A stretch of 64,000 nt of DNA, from assembly GCA_010909725.1 (NCBI GenBank), contig JAACMV010000014.1, positions 496,001 to 560,000 of the forward strand. The letters run 5' to 3'. The stretch is from Picochlorum sp. 'celeri' (lineage: Eukaryota; Chlorophyta; Trebouxiophyceae). This document shows positions 32,701-43,755 of the stretch, piece after piece. The notes beneath the pieces are model-generated. The model was not told where the DNA came from. It did not search any database and saw nothing but the letters and a program-made list of their open reading frames with translations. The translations under genes were made by a program, and so were the position numbers. Position 1 is the first letter of the stretch. Each line of letters starts with the position of its first letter.

Positions 32701-32785
32701 TAGAAGAGCAAGCATGATTCCTGGTAGTAAACGAAAGGCCATGGGACCGCCTCCAAATCCAACATCTAGAGCGCGATTTGAATGA
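29732..32785 (+). CDS. Kinesin-14, C-terminal minus-end motor
   Basis: 1017 aa from the ATG at 29732; the frame extends upstream only from a TTG that may be intronic. A basic, Ser-rich head of about 70 residues is followed by a long coiled coil (about 170-600). The neck and motor then begin at [10 protein letters not shown] near residue 623. Motor motifs: Walker A [10 protein letters not shown] at about 697, [11 protein letters not shown] (switch I) near 820, LVDLAGSER (switch II) near 847, and [23 protein letters not shown]. The tail after the motor is short and basic with repeated RRxSIAPT-type segments that may be phosphorylation sites. The C-terminal motor with preceding GNIRVF neck places it in the Ncd/KIFC/ATK group, which organises spindles by minus-end-directed movement. 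Confidence 0.95.
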   Translation: [1017 protein letters not shown]

Positions 32786-32812
32786 TTTCATCCTCATTAC
32801 ATGTGAATAACA

Positions 32813-35323
32813 TTAATCATCTTTACGTGACATATTTCCCATAGGGGTTGGACTTGTATCTATATCCATATCCTCAGCAATATGATCATCCTGATGCATA
32901 TTGATTCTGCGTCGAAGTCCATTGCCATCTTGAGTGTGATGTTCATGCTTGGGCCTCTCCTGTCTTGATTCTGTTGTTGGGCCAGGTGATTCTGCCGTGT
33001 CCTCATGAGGGCCCTCCATCATCTTTTTTCCAGCCTCAATAACTCTATACACTACCTTTTGAACGGTTGGAACAAACTTCACGGACAAGGCCATCACACC
33101 AGGCAAGAGCCCGTTCTGCATCTCACCTTCCACATCCAACTCCACGTACACTGTTCTAGCAAAGGCAAGAAGAATGAGGAGTGTGATCAGCCACAGAGGA
33201 TTTCTAAGGACTGAAACAAGTTCGTTGAAGCCCAAAACAAACATGGCAAGGATTGCCCACACAGGTGGAACTTTATTCCTTGCCAACCTATTAGCTTCCT
33301 GAGTAGCAACAGCCTGCTGAACAGAAAGTGCCACATCCGATGAAAACTGCCGCCAAGAGCTTCTCACCTGTGCAGGAGTCAGCAGCACATTGTCTGAATC
33401 TATATTTTGCCATGACGGAGCTGCGTGGATGTCAAAACCAGTAATTGGGCCCTTTGGATTTGGTTCATTCAAACTATGGATGGCCTTTTCAATAACAGAT
33501 GAGGCACCTGGATCTACATTGCACCCAATCACGGTAAATTGACTCAACAGATGTGCCGCATCTTGTTTTGCTTCTTTTGCAATCTTTGAAATGTCCAAGC
33601 TAGGGGTCCACGTTCGTGGCATTCCCTCAGCATCTTTGTGGAAAGACTCTGAAAACTTGTCCTTCATTCTGGGCAGAATGGTGTTTGCTGCTTCTTTGGA
33701 CAATTTCTTAACATTCATGCGGATTGAATCATCAAGTATGGCAAACATCTCTGCCTTTTCATCATCATGAACGCCATACCCAGCCACTTTTGCCACCAAG
33801 GATGAGCACTCTTCTTCGCGGACATTGTCAATAATGCTCTCCATTCTGGTCCAAAGTTCTCTTGGAGCATTCTCCAAGAGTGGAGCGACCATACCGCAGA
33901 GCTTTTCCTCTGCATCTTCACAACAACTTTCAAGAGAACTCTTCAAATGAGCTGCCTTCAGGCTTTCCGCGTGAGCCTTCAAATCTTGCTTCAGAGCCTC
34001 TCGTGCCGCAGCCTCAGTCTTCCATGCCGTTCCAGGCACCTTGAGTGCCCCCGCCATGGCATCAAAATCTTGCATTGCTTGTTCAAACGCCTTATCCGCT
34101 CGCTCACAAAACGTCTCACCTTGAGACAATGTCTGCATACGTTGCTTGTACGCATTCAACGACTTGGCACTTGCAAGTGCCAATTGGGTCTCAAACACTG
34201 GATGAACTTTACCCTGAATATCCTCCAACAACACCTCTCGACGCTCATGACTCACTTTCGAATCAAAATAATGCGCCTCTTCATCGTATCCACTCATCAC
34301 AGCATCCACCAATGTCGCAACCTTCTCCCCAAAATCTGGAATGATACCTTTGCTGTATTCATCCAACAGTGCCACCCACCTCGCATCACCCTCAAACGCA
34401 TCCACTTGCTGCTGAGCAATCTCTTTACAACGTATCGTCGCCACCATCACACGATGCGCAGGCAAGTTCAAATCCTTGTTCTCTTTAATCACATCCCACA
34501 CCTTGACCATGCTCAATCCCAACGCCTGTCCAGGCAACTTGTCAGTGCTCATCCGCAGCAACGATTCATCATCCGCAGCATCATGTGTAAACCGTCTCCG
34601 CAGAATCGTACATTCTGCCATAAACTCTTCCAATCTATCCTCATAATTTGGCAACGCAGCGTACTGCAACTCGAAGAAATCCTGAAGAGACGAATTCTCA
34701 TACTCGTCTGGCTTTGCCAGACCATCCCACATGACATTCAAATCCGCCTCCCACGTCTCTTTCAACTTATCAAGAGGCGTTTTTGTTCGATCACGAAACA
34801 CAAACATCAACACTGTACGCCTCGCCCCAGGACACGGCTGAAACAGCTTCAAATTCACCTGAAATATTGTCTTCAACAACGGCTTGCCTGCCCCAGTCTC
34901 TCGCCCCACATCCTTGGCCCACATATTCACCATCAGTATATCCGCCGTCGCCAACGCAAACAAAGCACTCTGTCTCTCAAACGATGTGTCATCTTCCCCT
35001 CTCTCCCGACCATCAGACCCCTCCAAATCCATCACAAGCGTCTTTGGACTGGACACTTTTGGAGACTTTGCCATCCAAATCCCATGCGTCGTTTGCTGCC
35101 GTCCTGACAGCGCATCCATCTCATCAAACGTTGTACCAAATAATGAATTCATCAGAGTACTCTTCCCAGAACTCTGAGGCCCCATGATGGAAACAACAGT
35201 ATAATCAATCCCAGAATCCTCCACGCCGGTATCCCTCACAAACGCCTGAACATCCTCCACATGGATACATCCACTTCCATCCACAATCTGCAATGTCTTT
35301 GCATCCGTACTATGGTCCCCCAT
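32813..35323 (-). CDS. SEY1: Sey1 / RHD3 atlastin-like ER-fusion GTPase
   Basis: 836 aa. The GTPase domain starts at once: G1 GPQSSGKS at residues 48-55, switch I region GRQQTTHGIWMA, G3 DLEGSDGRERGEDD, and the RD motif within VFRDRTKTP near 185. A long helical-bundle stalk follows. Two hydrophobic segments near residues 683-730 (WAILAMFVLGFNELVSV; LWLITLLILLAFARTVYV) form the hairpin membrane anchor. The cytosolic tail ends in an acidic, Pro-rich region. The layout is that of plant RHD3 and yeast Sey1, which fuse ER tubules homotypically. Start ATG is at 35323-35321. It is convergent with the kinesin, 27 bp between stops. Confidence 0.94.
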   Translation of the reverse strand: MGDHSTDAKTLQIVDGSGCIHVEDVQAFVRDTGVEDSGIDYTVVSIMGPQSSGKSTLMNSLFGTTFDEMDALSGRQQTTHGIWMAKSPKVSSPKTLVMDLEGSDGRERGEDDTSFERQSALFALATADILMVNMWAKDVGRETGAGKPLLKTIFQVNLKLFQPCPGARRTVLMFVFRDRTKTPLDKLKETWEADLNVMWDGLAKPDEYENSSLQDFFELQYAALPNYEDRLEEFMAECTILRRRFTHDAADDESLLRMSTDKLPGQALGLSMVKVWDVIKENKDLNLPAHRVMVATIRCKEIAQQQVDAFEGDARWVALLDEYSKGIIPDFGEKVATLVDAVMSGYDEEAHYFDSKVSHERREVLLEDIQGKVHPVFETQLALASAKSLNAYKQRMQTLSQGETFCERADKAFEQAMQDFDAMAGALKVPGTAWKTEAAAREALKQDLKAHAESLKAAHLKSSLESCCEDAEEKLCGMVAPLLENAPRELWTRMESIIDNVREEECSSLVAKVAGYGVHDDEKAEMFAILDDSIRMNVKKLSKEAANTILPRMKDKFSESFHKDAEGMPRTWTPSLDISKIAKEAKQDAAHLLSQFTVIGCNVDPGASSVIEKAIHSLNEPNPKGPITGFDIHAAPSWQNIDSDNVLLTPAQVRSSWRQFSSDVALSVQQAVATQEANRLARNKVPPVWAILAMFVLGFNELVSVLRNPLWLITLLILLAFARTVYVELDVEGEMQNGLLPGVMALSVKFVPTVQKVVYRVIEAGKKMMEGPHEDTAESPGPTTESRQERPKHEHHTQDGNGLRRRINMHQDDHIAEDMDIDTSPTPMGNMSRKDD

Positions 35324-35815
35324 ATCGGGACGTCAGTTGTCCAGATCGATCAATGTAAATAAAAATGAAAACAGCCAACAACGACTCTTCCAATGCGGAG
35401 AATGATACTAGGTGGTTGATCTGAAAAGAAGAATTTTGTCATAAAACCCATTCATGCGGTGCATAAGAATAATAACCAGCAGCATTCTGCTACAGGTGTC
35501 ATTCATGTTCCTAATGTTTTTATTAGAGTGAATACTATTGGCAATTCATTCCTCCTCCTCTAGAATGGCACACAGATCTGATCTGTGTGTTTCACATGTG
35601 CCAACTCATGAGTCAATCACATGACAGATCACGCAATACTGCCTCGATGAATCAATGATCATGATGTGCCAGGCCAGCTAGCTGGCCTACAGGCCTATAG
35701 GCCATCTGATGCATGCCGGAATTCTGATGTCATATCATGATGCCCAGTGAGAATTTATGTATTCAATAATCGTTATTATTTATATAAATCATTGACAGAT
35801 ATAAATTCCGTTGTC
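35324..35815. promoter_or_regulatory. Divergent intergenic region SEY1 / NOP58 with strong palindromes
   Basis: 492 bp. It contains a perfect 18-bp palindrome AGGCCAGCTAGCTGGCCT at 35671-35688, followed 3 bp later by a 12-bp palindrome GGCCTATAGGCC at 35692-35703. No coding feature is evident. Confidence 0.45.
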
Positions 35816-37640
35816 ATGTTGGTGCTTCAAGAGACACCGGCGGGATTCGCCTTGTTCCAGGTGGATTGATGCAACAGTAAAGGCTGCGGAGGAGAAGGTT
35901 CGTGATTCTTTATGGCATCAGAATTTTATTATTATTTGAACTGTGATTGTCATGCTAGTAGTAGTATCCCTGCTGCTGCTGCTGCTGCTGATATCCAGCA
36001 AGGAAAGACATGCATGCCGACGTGATGATGCGACGACGTGAAAGAGCCTGACGAATAACGATACATTGCAGGATGTGTGGGAAGATTTCGAAACCCTTGA
36101 TCGTGCGAAAAAGGTGGCAAAGTTGAAGGCGTTTGGTAAATTTGACAACACGACGGAAGCTCTTCAGGCTGCAGCGTCCTTGGTGGACAGTAAATTGGGC
36201 AAGGGATTGAAGAAATTTCTGAAGAAGAATGTTGATGGGGAGACAGTTGGTGTTGTTGATGCAAAGCTTGGTAGTATTGTGAAGGAAAAGATGGGTATTC
36301 CGTTGCATCTATAGCTCTGGTGTGTTGGAGCTGTCCAGAGGATTGAGGAACCAGTTGGAAGGTTCTGTTGAGCGGGTTTGAGTCTGATCTGAAGCCAATG
36401 TCACTGGGGTTGTCTCATTCTCTTTCTCGATATAAGCTCAAGTTTTCGCCGGATAAAGTCGATACGATGATTGTGCAAGCTATTGGGTTGCTGGATGATT
36501 TGGATAAGAGTTGAATACATATGCAATGAGAGTGAGAGAGTGGTATGGATGGCATTTCCCAGAAATGACGAAAATTATTAATGATAATATCAAATATGCA
36601 AAGGCAGCAAAGTTGATGGGGACGAGGGAAAAGGCTGCAGAGATTGATTTCTCTGAATTCCTGGAGGAGGAGGAAGAGAGTGCCATGAAGGAGGCTGCCA
36701 TTGTGTCCATGGGTACTGAAATCTCAGAAGAGGATGTGCTTAATATTGCAGCGTTGTGTGACCAAGTTGTCAGCCTGTCCGAGTACAGAGGTCAGCTGTT
36801 TGATTATCTGAGATCGAGAATGGCTGCTATAGCTCCAAATTTGACAGTCCTGGTTGGGGAACTGGTTGGTGCACGATTGATTGCGCACGTTGGGTCTCTT
36901 GTGAATTTGGCGAAAGCTCCAGCTTCTACTATCCAGATTCTGGGAGCAGAGAAGGCTCTTTTCCGTGCGTTGAAGACAAAGCATGAGACGCCAAAGTATG
37001 GGCTGATTTACCATGCGTCGTTGATCGGTCAGGCGTCCGCAAAAAACAAGGGAAAGATCAGCAGAGTATTGGCTGCAAAATGTGCTCTTGGCGTGCGTGT
37101 GGATGCTCTTGGAGATACGAATGATGAAGGTGCTTAGGATTAGAGGCTCGTGCAAGGGTACGTGTGTATTCTGTTGTTGTACTTGTGTTGCCCTTCTGTA
37201 TGGCAGAACCCGGGTCTCTTTTTGTGGACCTCTGTAGGTTTTTTACAAGGGCAATATGGAGTAATATCAACTCCGGGGACGGGTAGAGACAACCATGCAC
37301 TGCATCCCTCGAATTGATAGTGACATACTACTACTGTATATGACGTACAGGTTGAGGCACGTTTGAGACAGTTGGAGGGTAAATCTGATGAAGGTGATGT
37401 CAGAACGAAAGGACTTCCGACCGCCAGCCAAATATAATGCACAGGAGACACAAGATGATGCCATGCTTACGACACCAAAGACATTATAATGCGGATGCTG
37501 ACGCTGTTGATACTGGAAGCAAGAAGAAGAAGAAGGACAAGAAGCGCAAAGCTGAAGAGACCCCAGCCTCTGATAAGAAGAGCAAGAAGGAGAAGAAGGA
37601 GAAGAAAGAGAAGAAGGATAAAAAGAAGAGTAAAAAATAG
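35816..37640 (+). CDS. NOP58: NOP58, box C/D snoRNP core protein (frame broken by about seven single-base indels)
   Basis: NOP58 is a scaffold of box C/D snoRNPs that guide rRNA 2'-O-methylation. Likely exons are 35816-35897, 36072-37157 and 37351-37640; introns are 174 and 193 bp. Family segments are all present: [103 protein letters not shown] and a Lys-rich KKE/D tail. The frame is lost near 35866 (extra T), 36303 (extra T), 36363 (extra T), 36508 (missing G), 37134 (missing T), 37411 (extra G) and about 37484. Nearly all sites are short homopolymers and conserved residues are otherwise intact. That suggests sequencing error or very recent decay rather than an old pseudogene. Confidence 0.85.
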
Positions 37641-37838
37641 ACAGACAATCTCGTTCTTTCTTCTCTGCGTTTCTACTGTACCATTTTCCCGTATTATTGT
37701 AATATCCTCGAAAATACAATCTACTTGTATTATTACATTACTATAATATAATAATGCTAGAAGAATTGTCCAGGACAGTGCAAATACTGCAATGTCACCG
37801 AAACGATTCCTTATAGATAATAATCTTCATGATGGCGT

Positions 37839-39255
<1,417 letters not shown>

Positions 39256-41397
39256 ATGGAAGAAGAGCAACAGCAACAGCATGGGAATACCTTTCTGGAT
39301 TCGTTCCTCCAGGATGGGCTGGACTTTGATGCAGGCCGTGGTGATATGAATCTCCACCATGTATTGGACTTGGATATACCATATGATGCCTTGCATACTG
39401 AGCATGGCTCTGCCAAGGGGAATATTGGAGAGGAACACGCCCAGGCACCTGGTAGTACTCCGAATGGGGCTGGTGTGCCGGACATCCAGGAGAAAGATTT
39501 GTCCGGGTATAACGGTTCTGCTGGTCGCATTGATATCAAACATGTGGCTGTAGATGCTGTTGAGGGTTCTGAAGTGAATTCTGGAAATATTGGGACGGAG
39601 ACTGGTAGTTCAGGGAAGCCTGGAAGACAGGCAAAGAGGCAACGGTCTGCAGGAATAGGAGATACGAAGAAGGCGGGTCAGCAGATGAGGGGGCGGTTTA
39701 GTGGAAGATTACCAACGAAAGAAGATGAAAAGCGTTTAGCGGACGAATGCCAGCTGTTGGCACCGTATTTGAGTGAGGATGGGTCGTTGTGTACCTTGGC
39801 AACAATAATACGAGCCATGGCAGCAGGCAGCGTCAGAACGCATTTAGAAAAAGTAGCGAAAAGGAATGATGACATGATGACGAAGTTGAATCTTATTCAG
39901 TCTCAACCAGGTGGAGTCAATGTGAATACACTTGCAGACAGCGTCGTGAGTCTTCAGAACGACTTGGCACAGGCTAGGGCTTATGTAAGGACGCTCGAAG
40001 CGAAACTAGGATATCATGAGGGGATGGAGCATGGAAGGCAGCAAGCAAGCCCATGGGTCGCCAAACATTCCTCTGGAGCTGTGCGATCTAATCCTGTGGA
40101 AGATGTACTCCGAACATTACCTCAGACTGGAGCAGAAGTCCCAATGCCGATGCATAAATCGGCTTCTGTTGGAGTTCTCACATCACAAGGGGCTGCTCTG
40201 TTACCACAGCAAGCCACAATACAAGTGCCTCTGGTATCTTCATCTGGAGTTGTTCCTGGTGTTGCACCAGCTGTTGCAATGCAATCAAGCCATTCAATGG
40301 GGGATTTGAACAGTATCAAGGTGTATCATCCTCAGCAACAAGAGCAACCCACACAACCTGTGATGCACGGGAGCCGATCAGCAGTTAATCTTCAAGACCA
40401 GTCTGCATTTGCTTCTCAATCGCATGGGCTAGGGGCGCAAGATCAAAGAACGAGTATAAGTAATGAGATGACGGTAGGGTCCGTGGACGCTGCGAGTGGA
40501 GAGAAAGTGCCAAATGCGAATGATTTTGTCAGAGCTGCATCCTTACATGGAGCAGCAAAGGCAGAAGCTGCATCACAAGCTCAACAGTTGGCAGAGGAAG
40601 CCCAGAAGCATGCACAAGCATCTGTGAGAGCTGCACAACAGGCAGAAGAATTAAAAAGAACGTTATCAGAGCTTCCAGAGTCTGAAAAGGGAAGCGATCA
40701 GGCGCAGAATGCTTCAGCTACTGTATCCTCCCTTGAGGCTCGAGCCAAAGCTCATGCATCAATAACCACTCAAGTTATCGCAAAGGCAAGAAATTTACAC
40801 GGAGTTGCGCAAAGCCATGAGAATGAAGAGATGAAGGCAATTGACCAGGCGGCACGGCTGCAAGCCCAGGCAAGTTCTTTGCACCAAGGCTCTATTGATA
40901 TCTCTGCATCGATGGGAATGGAGAGGGGGAATGACTATTCACAGCACGTTAGATTCACAAATACAGCTGGCCCAACAGTCGCCACCCCTACTCTCTTGGG
41001 AGCAGGGCAGCAGATGCAGGCTCCCTTTGGAAAAGTTGATGTTGTTGATGACACAGTCACGAATGCTTCTGATGGGCTCCCGAACACTGCTTTACATCTC
41101 GGTAATACTGCCGCGGTTTCGTTATCAGAACAGCAACAGCAGCATGTTGCTTTGGCACAGATAATTCTTCAACAGAAACAAGCGCAGATGCTGAATCCAT
41201 CACATATTATGTACACCAATGCACAGGATCCATCTGCAGATGCAGCAGCATTGCAGCAGCAAATCGCAGCCCTCCATGCACAGCAACCAGCATCTCTTGT
41301 CTCTGCTCCGCCAATTCAAATCCAAGATCATGAAGAGATTGATACGAAAGATTTAAGGACACAAGGGAATGACGCCAATATGGAGAATGGCACATAA
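39256..41397 (+). CDS. Uncharacterised Gln/Ala-rich protein with coiled-coil segment
   Basis: 713 aa from the ATG at 39256. I do not recognise the family. A conserved-looking block lies near residues 150-260: LPTKEDEKRLADECQLLAPY, LCTLATIIRAMAAGSVRTHLEKV, and a heptad-like segment LADSVVSLQNDLAQARAYVRTLEAKLGYHEG. A second helical, Ala/Gln-rich stretch runs from about 430 to 560. The remainder is low-complexity Gln/Ser/Thr with repeated MHKSASVGVL / HSMGDLN / GSRSAVNL phrases that look like short linear motifs. There is no signal peptide or membrane span. The composition would suit a nuclear regulator, but no DNA-binding domain was identified. Confidence 0.65.
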   Translation: MEEEQQQQHGNTFLDSFLQDGLDFDAGRGDMNLHHVLDLDIPYDALHTEHGSAKGNIGEEHAQAPGSTPNGAGVPDIQEKDLSGYNGSAGRIDIKHVAVDAVEGSEVNSGNIGTETGSSGKPGRQAKRQRSAGIGDTKKAGQQMRGRFSGRLPTKEDEKRLADECQLLAPYLSEDGSLCTLATIIRAMAAGSVRTHLEKVAKRNDDMMTKLNLIQSQPGGVNVNTLADSVVSLQNDLAQARAYVRTLEAKLGYHEGMEHGRQQASPWVAKHSSGAVRSNPVEDVLRTLPQTGAEVPMPMHKSASVGVLTSQGAALLPQQATIQVPLVSSSGVVPGVAPAVAMQSSHSMGDLNSIKVYHPQQQEQPTQPVMHGSRSAVNLQDQSAFASQSHGLGAQDQRTSISNEMTVGSVDAASGEKVPNANDFVRAASLHGAAKAEAASQAQQLAEEAQKHAQASVRAAQQAEELKRTLSELPESEKGSDQAQNASATVSSLEARAKAHASITTQVIAKARNLHGVAQSHENEEMKAIDQAARLQAQASSLHQGSIDISASMGMERGNDYSQHVRFTNTAGPTVATPTLLGAGQQMQAPFGKVDVVDDTVTNASDGLPNTALHLGNTAAVSLSEQQQQHVALAQIILQQKQAQMLNPSHIMYTNAQDPSADAAALQQQIAALHAQQPASLVSAPPIQIQDHEEIDTKDLRTQGNDANMENGT

Positions 41398-41979
41398 CAA
41401 ACAAAGACATTTTTTTCCATTTGTTGTAGTTTTTGAGAATAGCTGAGTCGTATCGGATCTATGTAATCAAGAACAACTGTTATGTTGTTGCGCAGCGTTG
41501 CTGCTCTAAATTCGCGGTGGTGCCTCACAAGCTTGTGCATCTACCCTGATGAGTGGGTTGCCAGGTGCCAGCAAGGCAATCTTTCAAGATCTCTAGCAGC
41601 CCCCACATTGAGGCGCCATGACACCGTCATTATGGAGGCCGCCCCTGCCAATGTGGGTAGATTTAACTTTGTGTAAAACTTTACATGCAGCTTCTGAGGA
41701 AGCACGTAGTCTCGAATCGACCGTGTGTGTCATAGAGCCGCGAAAACTCAGAAACTGGATTGGCCAGTCGCGACGCTCTAGCTCGACCAGAACGCCGTGG
41801 TTTGTGATACAATATATATAATATCTTAATATAAGCCATAAATATCGTTAACAGTGCTTCTCCGGGCTCAAGGGAGAAGATACGTTCATATAGTAGACTT
41901 GGACATCGTCGTCCTGTTCCTTGCCTTTGCGACAGCAGTGGGCGATTCGTGTGGATAGGGTATCAAGGAATACTCGACA
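41398..41979. other. Intergenic spacer before the CobW-WW gene
   Basis: 582 bp with no recognisable gene, RNA or repeat. It is presumably 3' and 5' regulatory sequence. Confidence 0.35.
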
Positions 41980-43668
41980 ATGCCGAAGCCGGAGTCCGAA
42001 AAGATTCCCGTCACCCTGGTACGTGTTTTGGTAAACACTTGGACAGTATCAAAGATGTTTTGAAGAATTCCCCATCAAAGGTGTACTTTGATGGGAGAGG
42101 GTGCTAGCCGCTGGCGTCCGAGCATGCTCGTTGTGGAGCTGGGACGATTCCGTCAAGAATGTTGCTGATACTATTCTTCTTTATCGACTGTGTAGGTGAC
42201 GGGATTTTTGGGTAGTGGAAAGACGACTCTGTTGAATCACATGTTAAAAATGAGGGGAGATAAGAGAGTAGCTGTAATAGAGAATGAAGTGGGAGAGATA
42301 AACATTGATAATTCATTGGTGGTGGAAAACCTCTTGTCGAAAGAGGATCTCGTCTCCATGGATAAGGGCTGTGTGTGCTGCAGTCTTAGGAGTGATATTG
42401 TTAAAGCTTTGAAAGAGTTGCAGGGTAGAAGTGAGAAGAAGGGTTGTGCATATGATGCAATTCTTCTGGAGACGACAGGGTTGGCAGATCCTGCACCAGT
42501 AGCCTTCACTTTCTTTTCGAACCAATGGATATCAAGCAACTTTCGATTGGATTCGATCGTTTGTCTCGTGGATGCCCAGCATGTCAATAGACACTTGGAG
42601 GATGCCTCATCTGGAGATTTGAATGAAGCAGTCAATCAGATTGCATTTGCCGATGTGGTATTGTTGAATAAGATTGATCTCGTGACGAGAGACGAGCTGG
42701 AGAAAGCGCGTGATCTCGTACGATCAATCAACGTGACAGCTGACCTCATTGAGGTGAAGTTGGACCCTCAAGTGGCAAATGATGGATCTAATGCTGAGAA
42801 TAGGCAGGAAAATGATGGTGATCCAACAGACAGAATGGAAGGTGAAGAGTTGACCTGGGACAGGATAGTGGGAATCAACTCATTTTCGATTGAAAGAGCA
42901 CTCAAAGTCGACCCAAGCTTTATGGACTCTGACTCGGAGGAGGAAGAGGAGGAAGGCCGGAAAACAAAGAGACACAAGTCAAAGAAGCCGCCGGCAGAGG
43001 CGGAGAAAATCAGCCCTCGTGAGCTGGTGTTAAATAGAAATGTTCATTGTGGAAAACACACAGGCCCATGCAGTGAGGCATGTGATGATCCCGAACTAGA
43101 TGCTCTATTGGCACATCAAAAAGCAGTGGAGTTGCAGGAACAACGTGAAAGAATGCCCAAAAGACGTAGGAAGAAATTACATGATCTTTCAGGAGTAGGA
43201 TCAGTCGGTATATCTGCTAGAGGACCGTTAGATCAGTACAGATTCAATGCCTTTATGCGAGATCTGCTGTCTGAGAAGGCCAGAGACATTTTCAGGTCAA
43301 AGGGGTCTCTGTGTATCAAGGGACAACCAAAGACAAAGTTTGTGTTCCAAGGTGTTCATGAAACCATTTGTTTTGGCCCCTCCACGAGTGGATGGGGTGA
43401 AGGAGAGGAGCCTATCAATCAGGTGGTCTTCATTGGAAGAAACCTGGATAGAAAGGCCCTCACAGAAGGTTTTAGATCTTGTGTGTGGGTACCTCTCCCA
43501 GAAGGTTGGGAAGAATGTTATGACAAACGTATTGGGCGTCCCTTTTATTTCCAGAGGAGTACAGGAAAGAAACAATGGGATAGGCCCTCATTTGCAAGCG
43601 CGTTGGTACGATCAACAGAAAGCAGCCATAAACAGCCGCGCTCGTTACAACCCAAAACTGTTGCTTGA
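41980..43668 (+). CDS. CobW/ZNG1-type G3E GTPase metallochaperone with C-terminal WW domain
   Basis: Exon 1 (41980-42018, MPKPESEKIPVTL) joins exon 2 (42196-43668) in phase 0 across a 177-bp intron, about 503 aa. G3E features: Walker A GFLGSGKTT at residues 16-24, ENEVGEINID, the metal motif GCVCC (Cys 72, 74, 75), ETTGLADPAP, and NKID. An acidic/basic insert (SEEEEEEGRKTKRHKSKK) contains a Cys/His cluster HCGKHTGPCSEAC just after it. The CobW C-terminal domain follows, with the KGSLCIKGQPKTKFVFQGVHE type motif. Residues about 447-482 form a clear WW domain (LPEGWEE..GRPFYFQRSTGKKQWDRP), which ordinary CBWD/ZNG1 proteins lack. ZNG1 inserts zinc into target enzymes; a WW domain would bring Pro-rich partners. 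The last third is duplicated downstream. Confidence 0.9.
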
Positions 43669-43755
43669 GAGAGTTTCCTAGTCATTTGCTGCTTTCTGTA
43701 TCCATGTTTGTTATATATCTTATATTCTGATGATTCTTATTCATTCAACATTTTT

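Noticed and set aside
35898..36071. Box C/D snoRNA in the NOP58 intron
   Set aside because: A GTGATGA box C and a CTGA box D are present, but only about 20 bases apart with no terminal stem, too short for a snoRNA.
35816..37640. Programmed +1 frameshifting at stop codons in NOP58
   Set aside because: Three early breaks could be read as +1 slips at TGA or TAG, as in antizyme or Euplotes. The later breaks need -1 shifts or lie away from stops, and other genes show no such sites. Indels explain all cases more simply.
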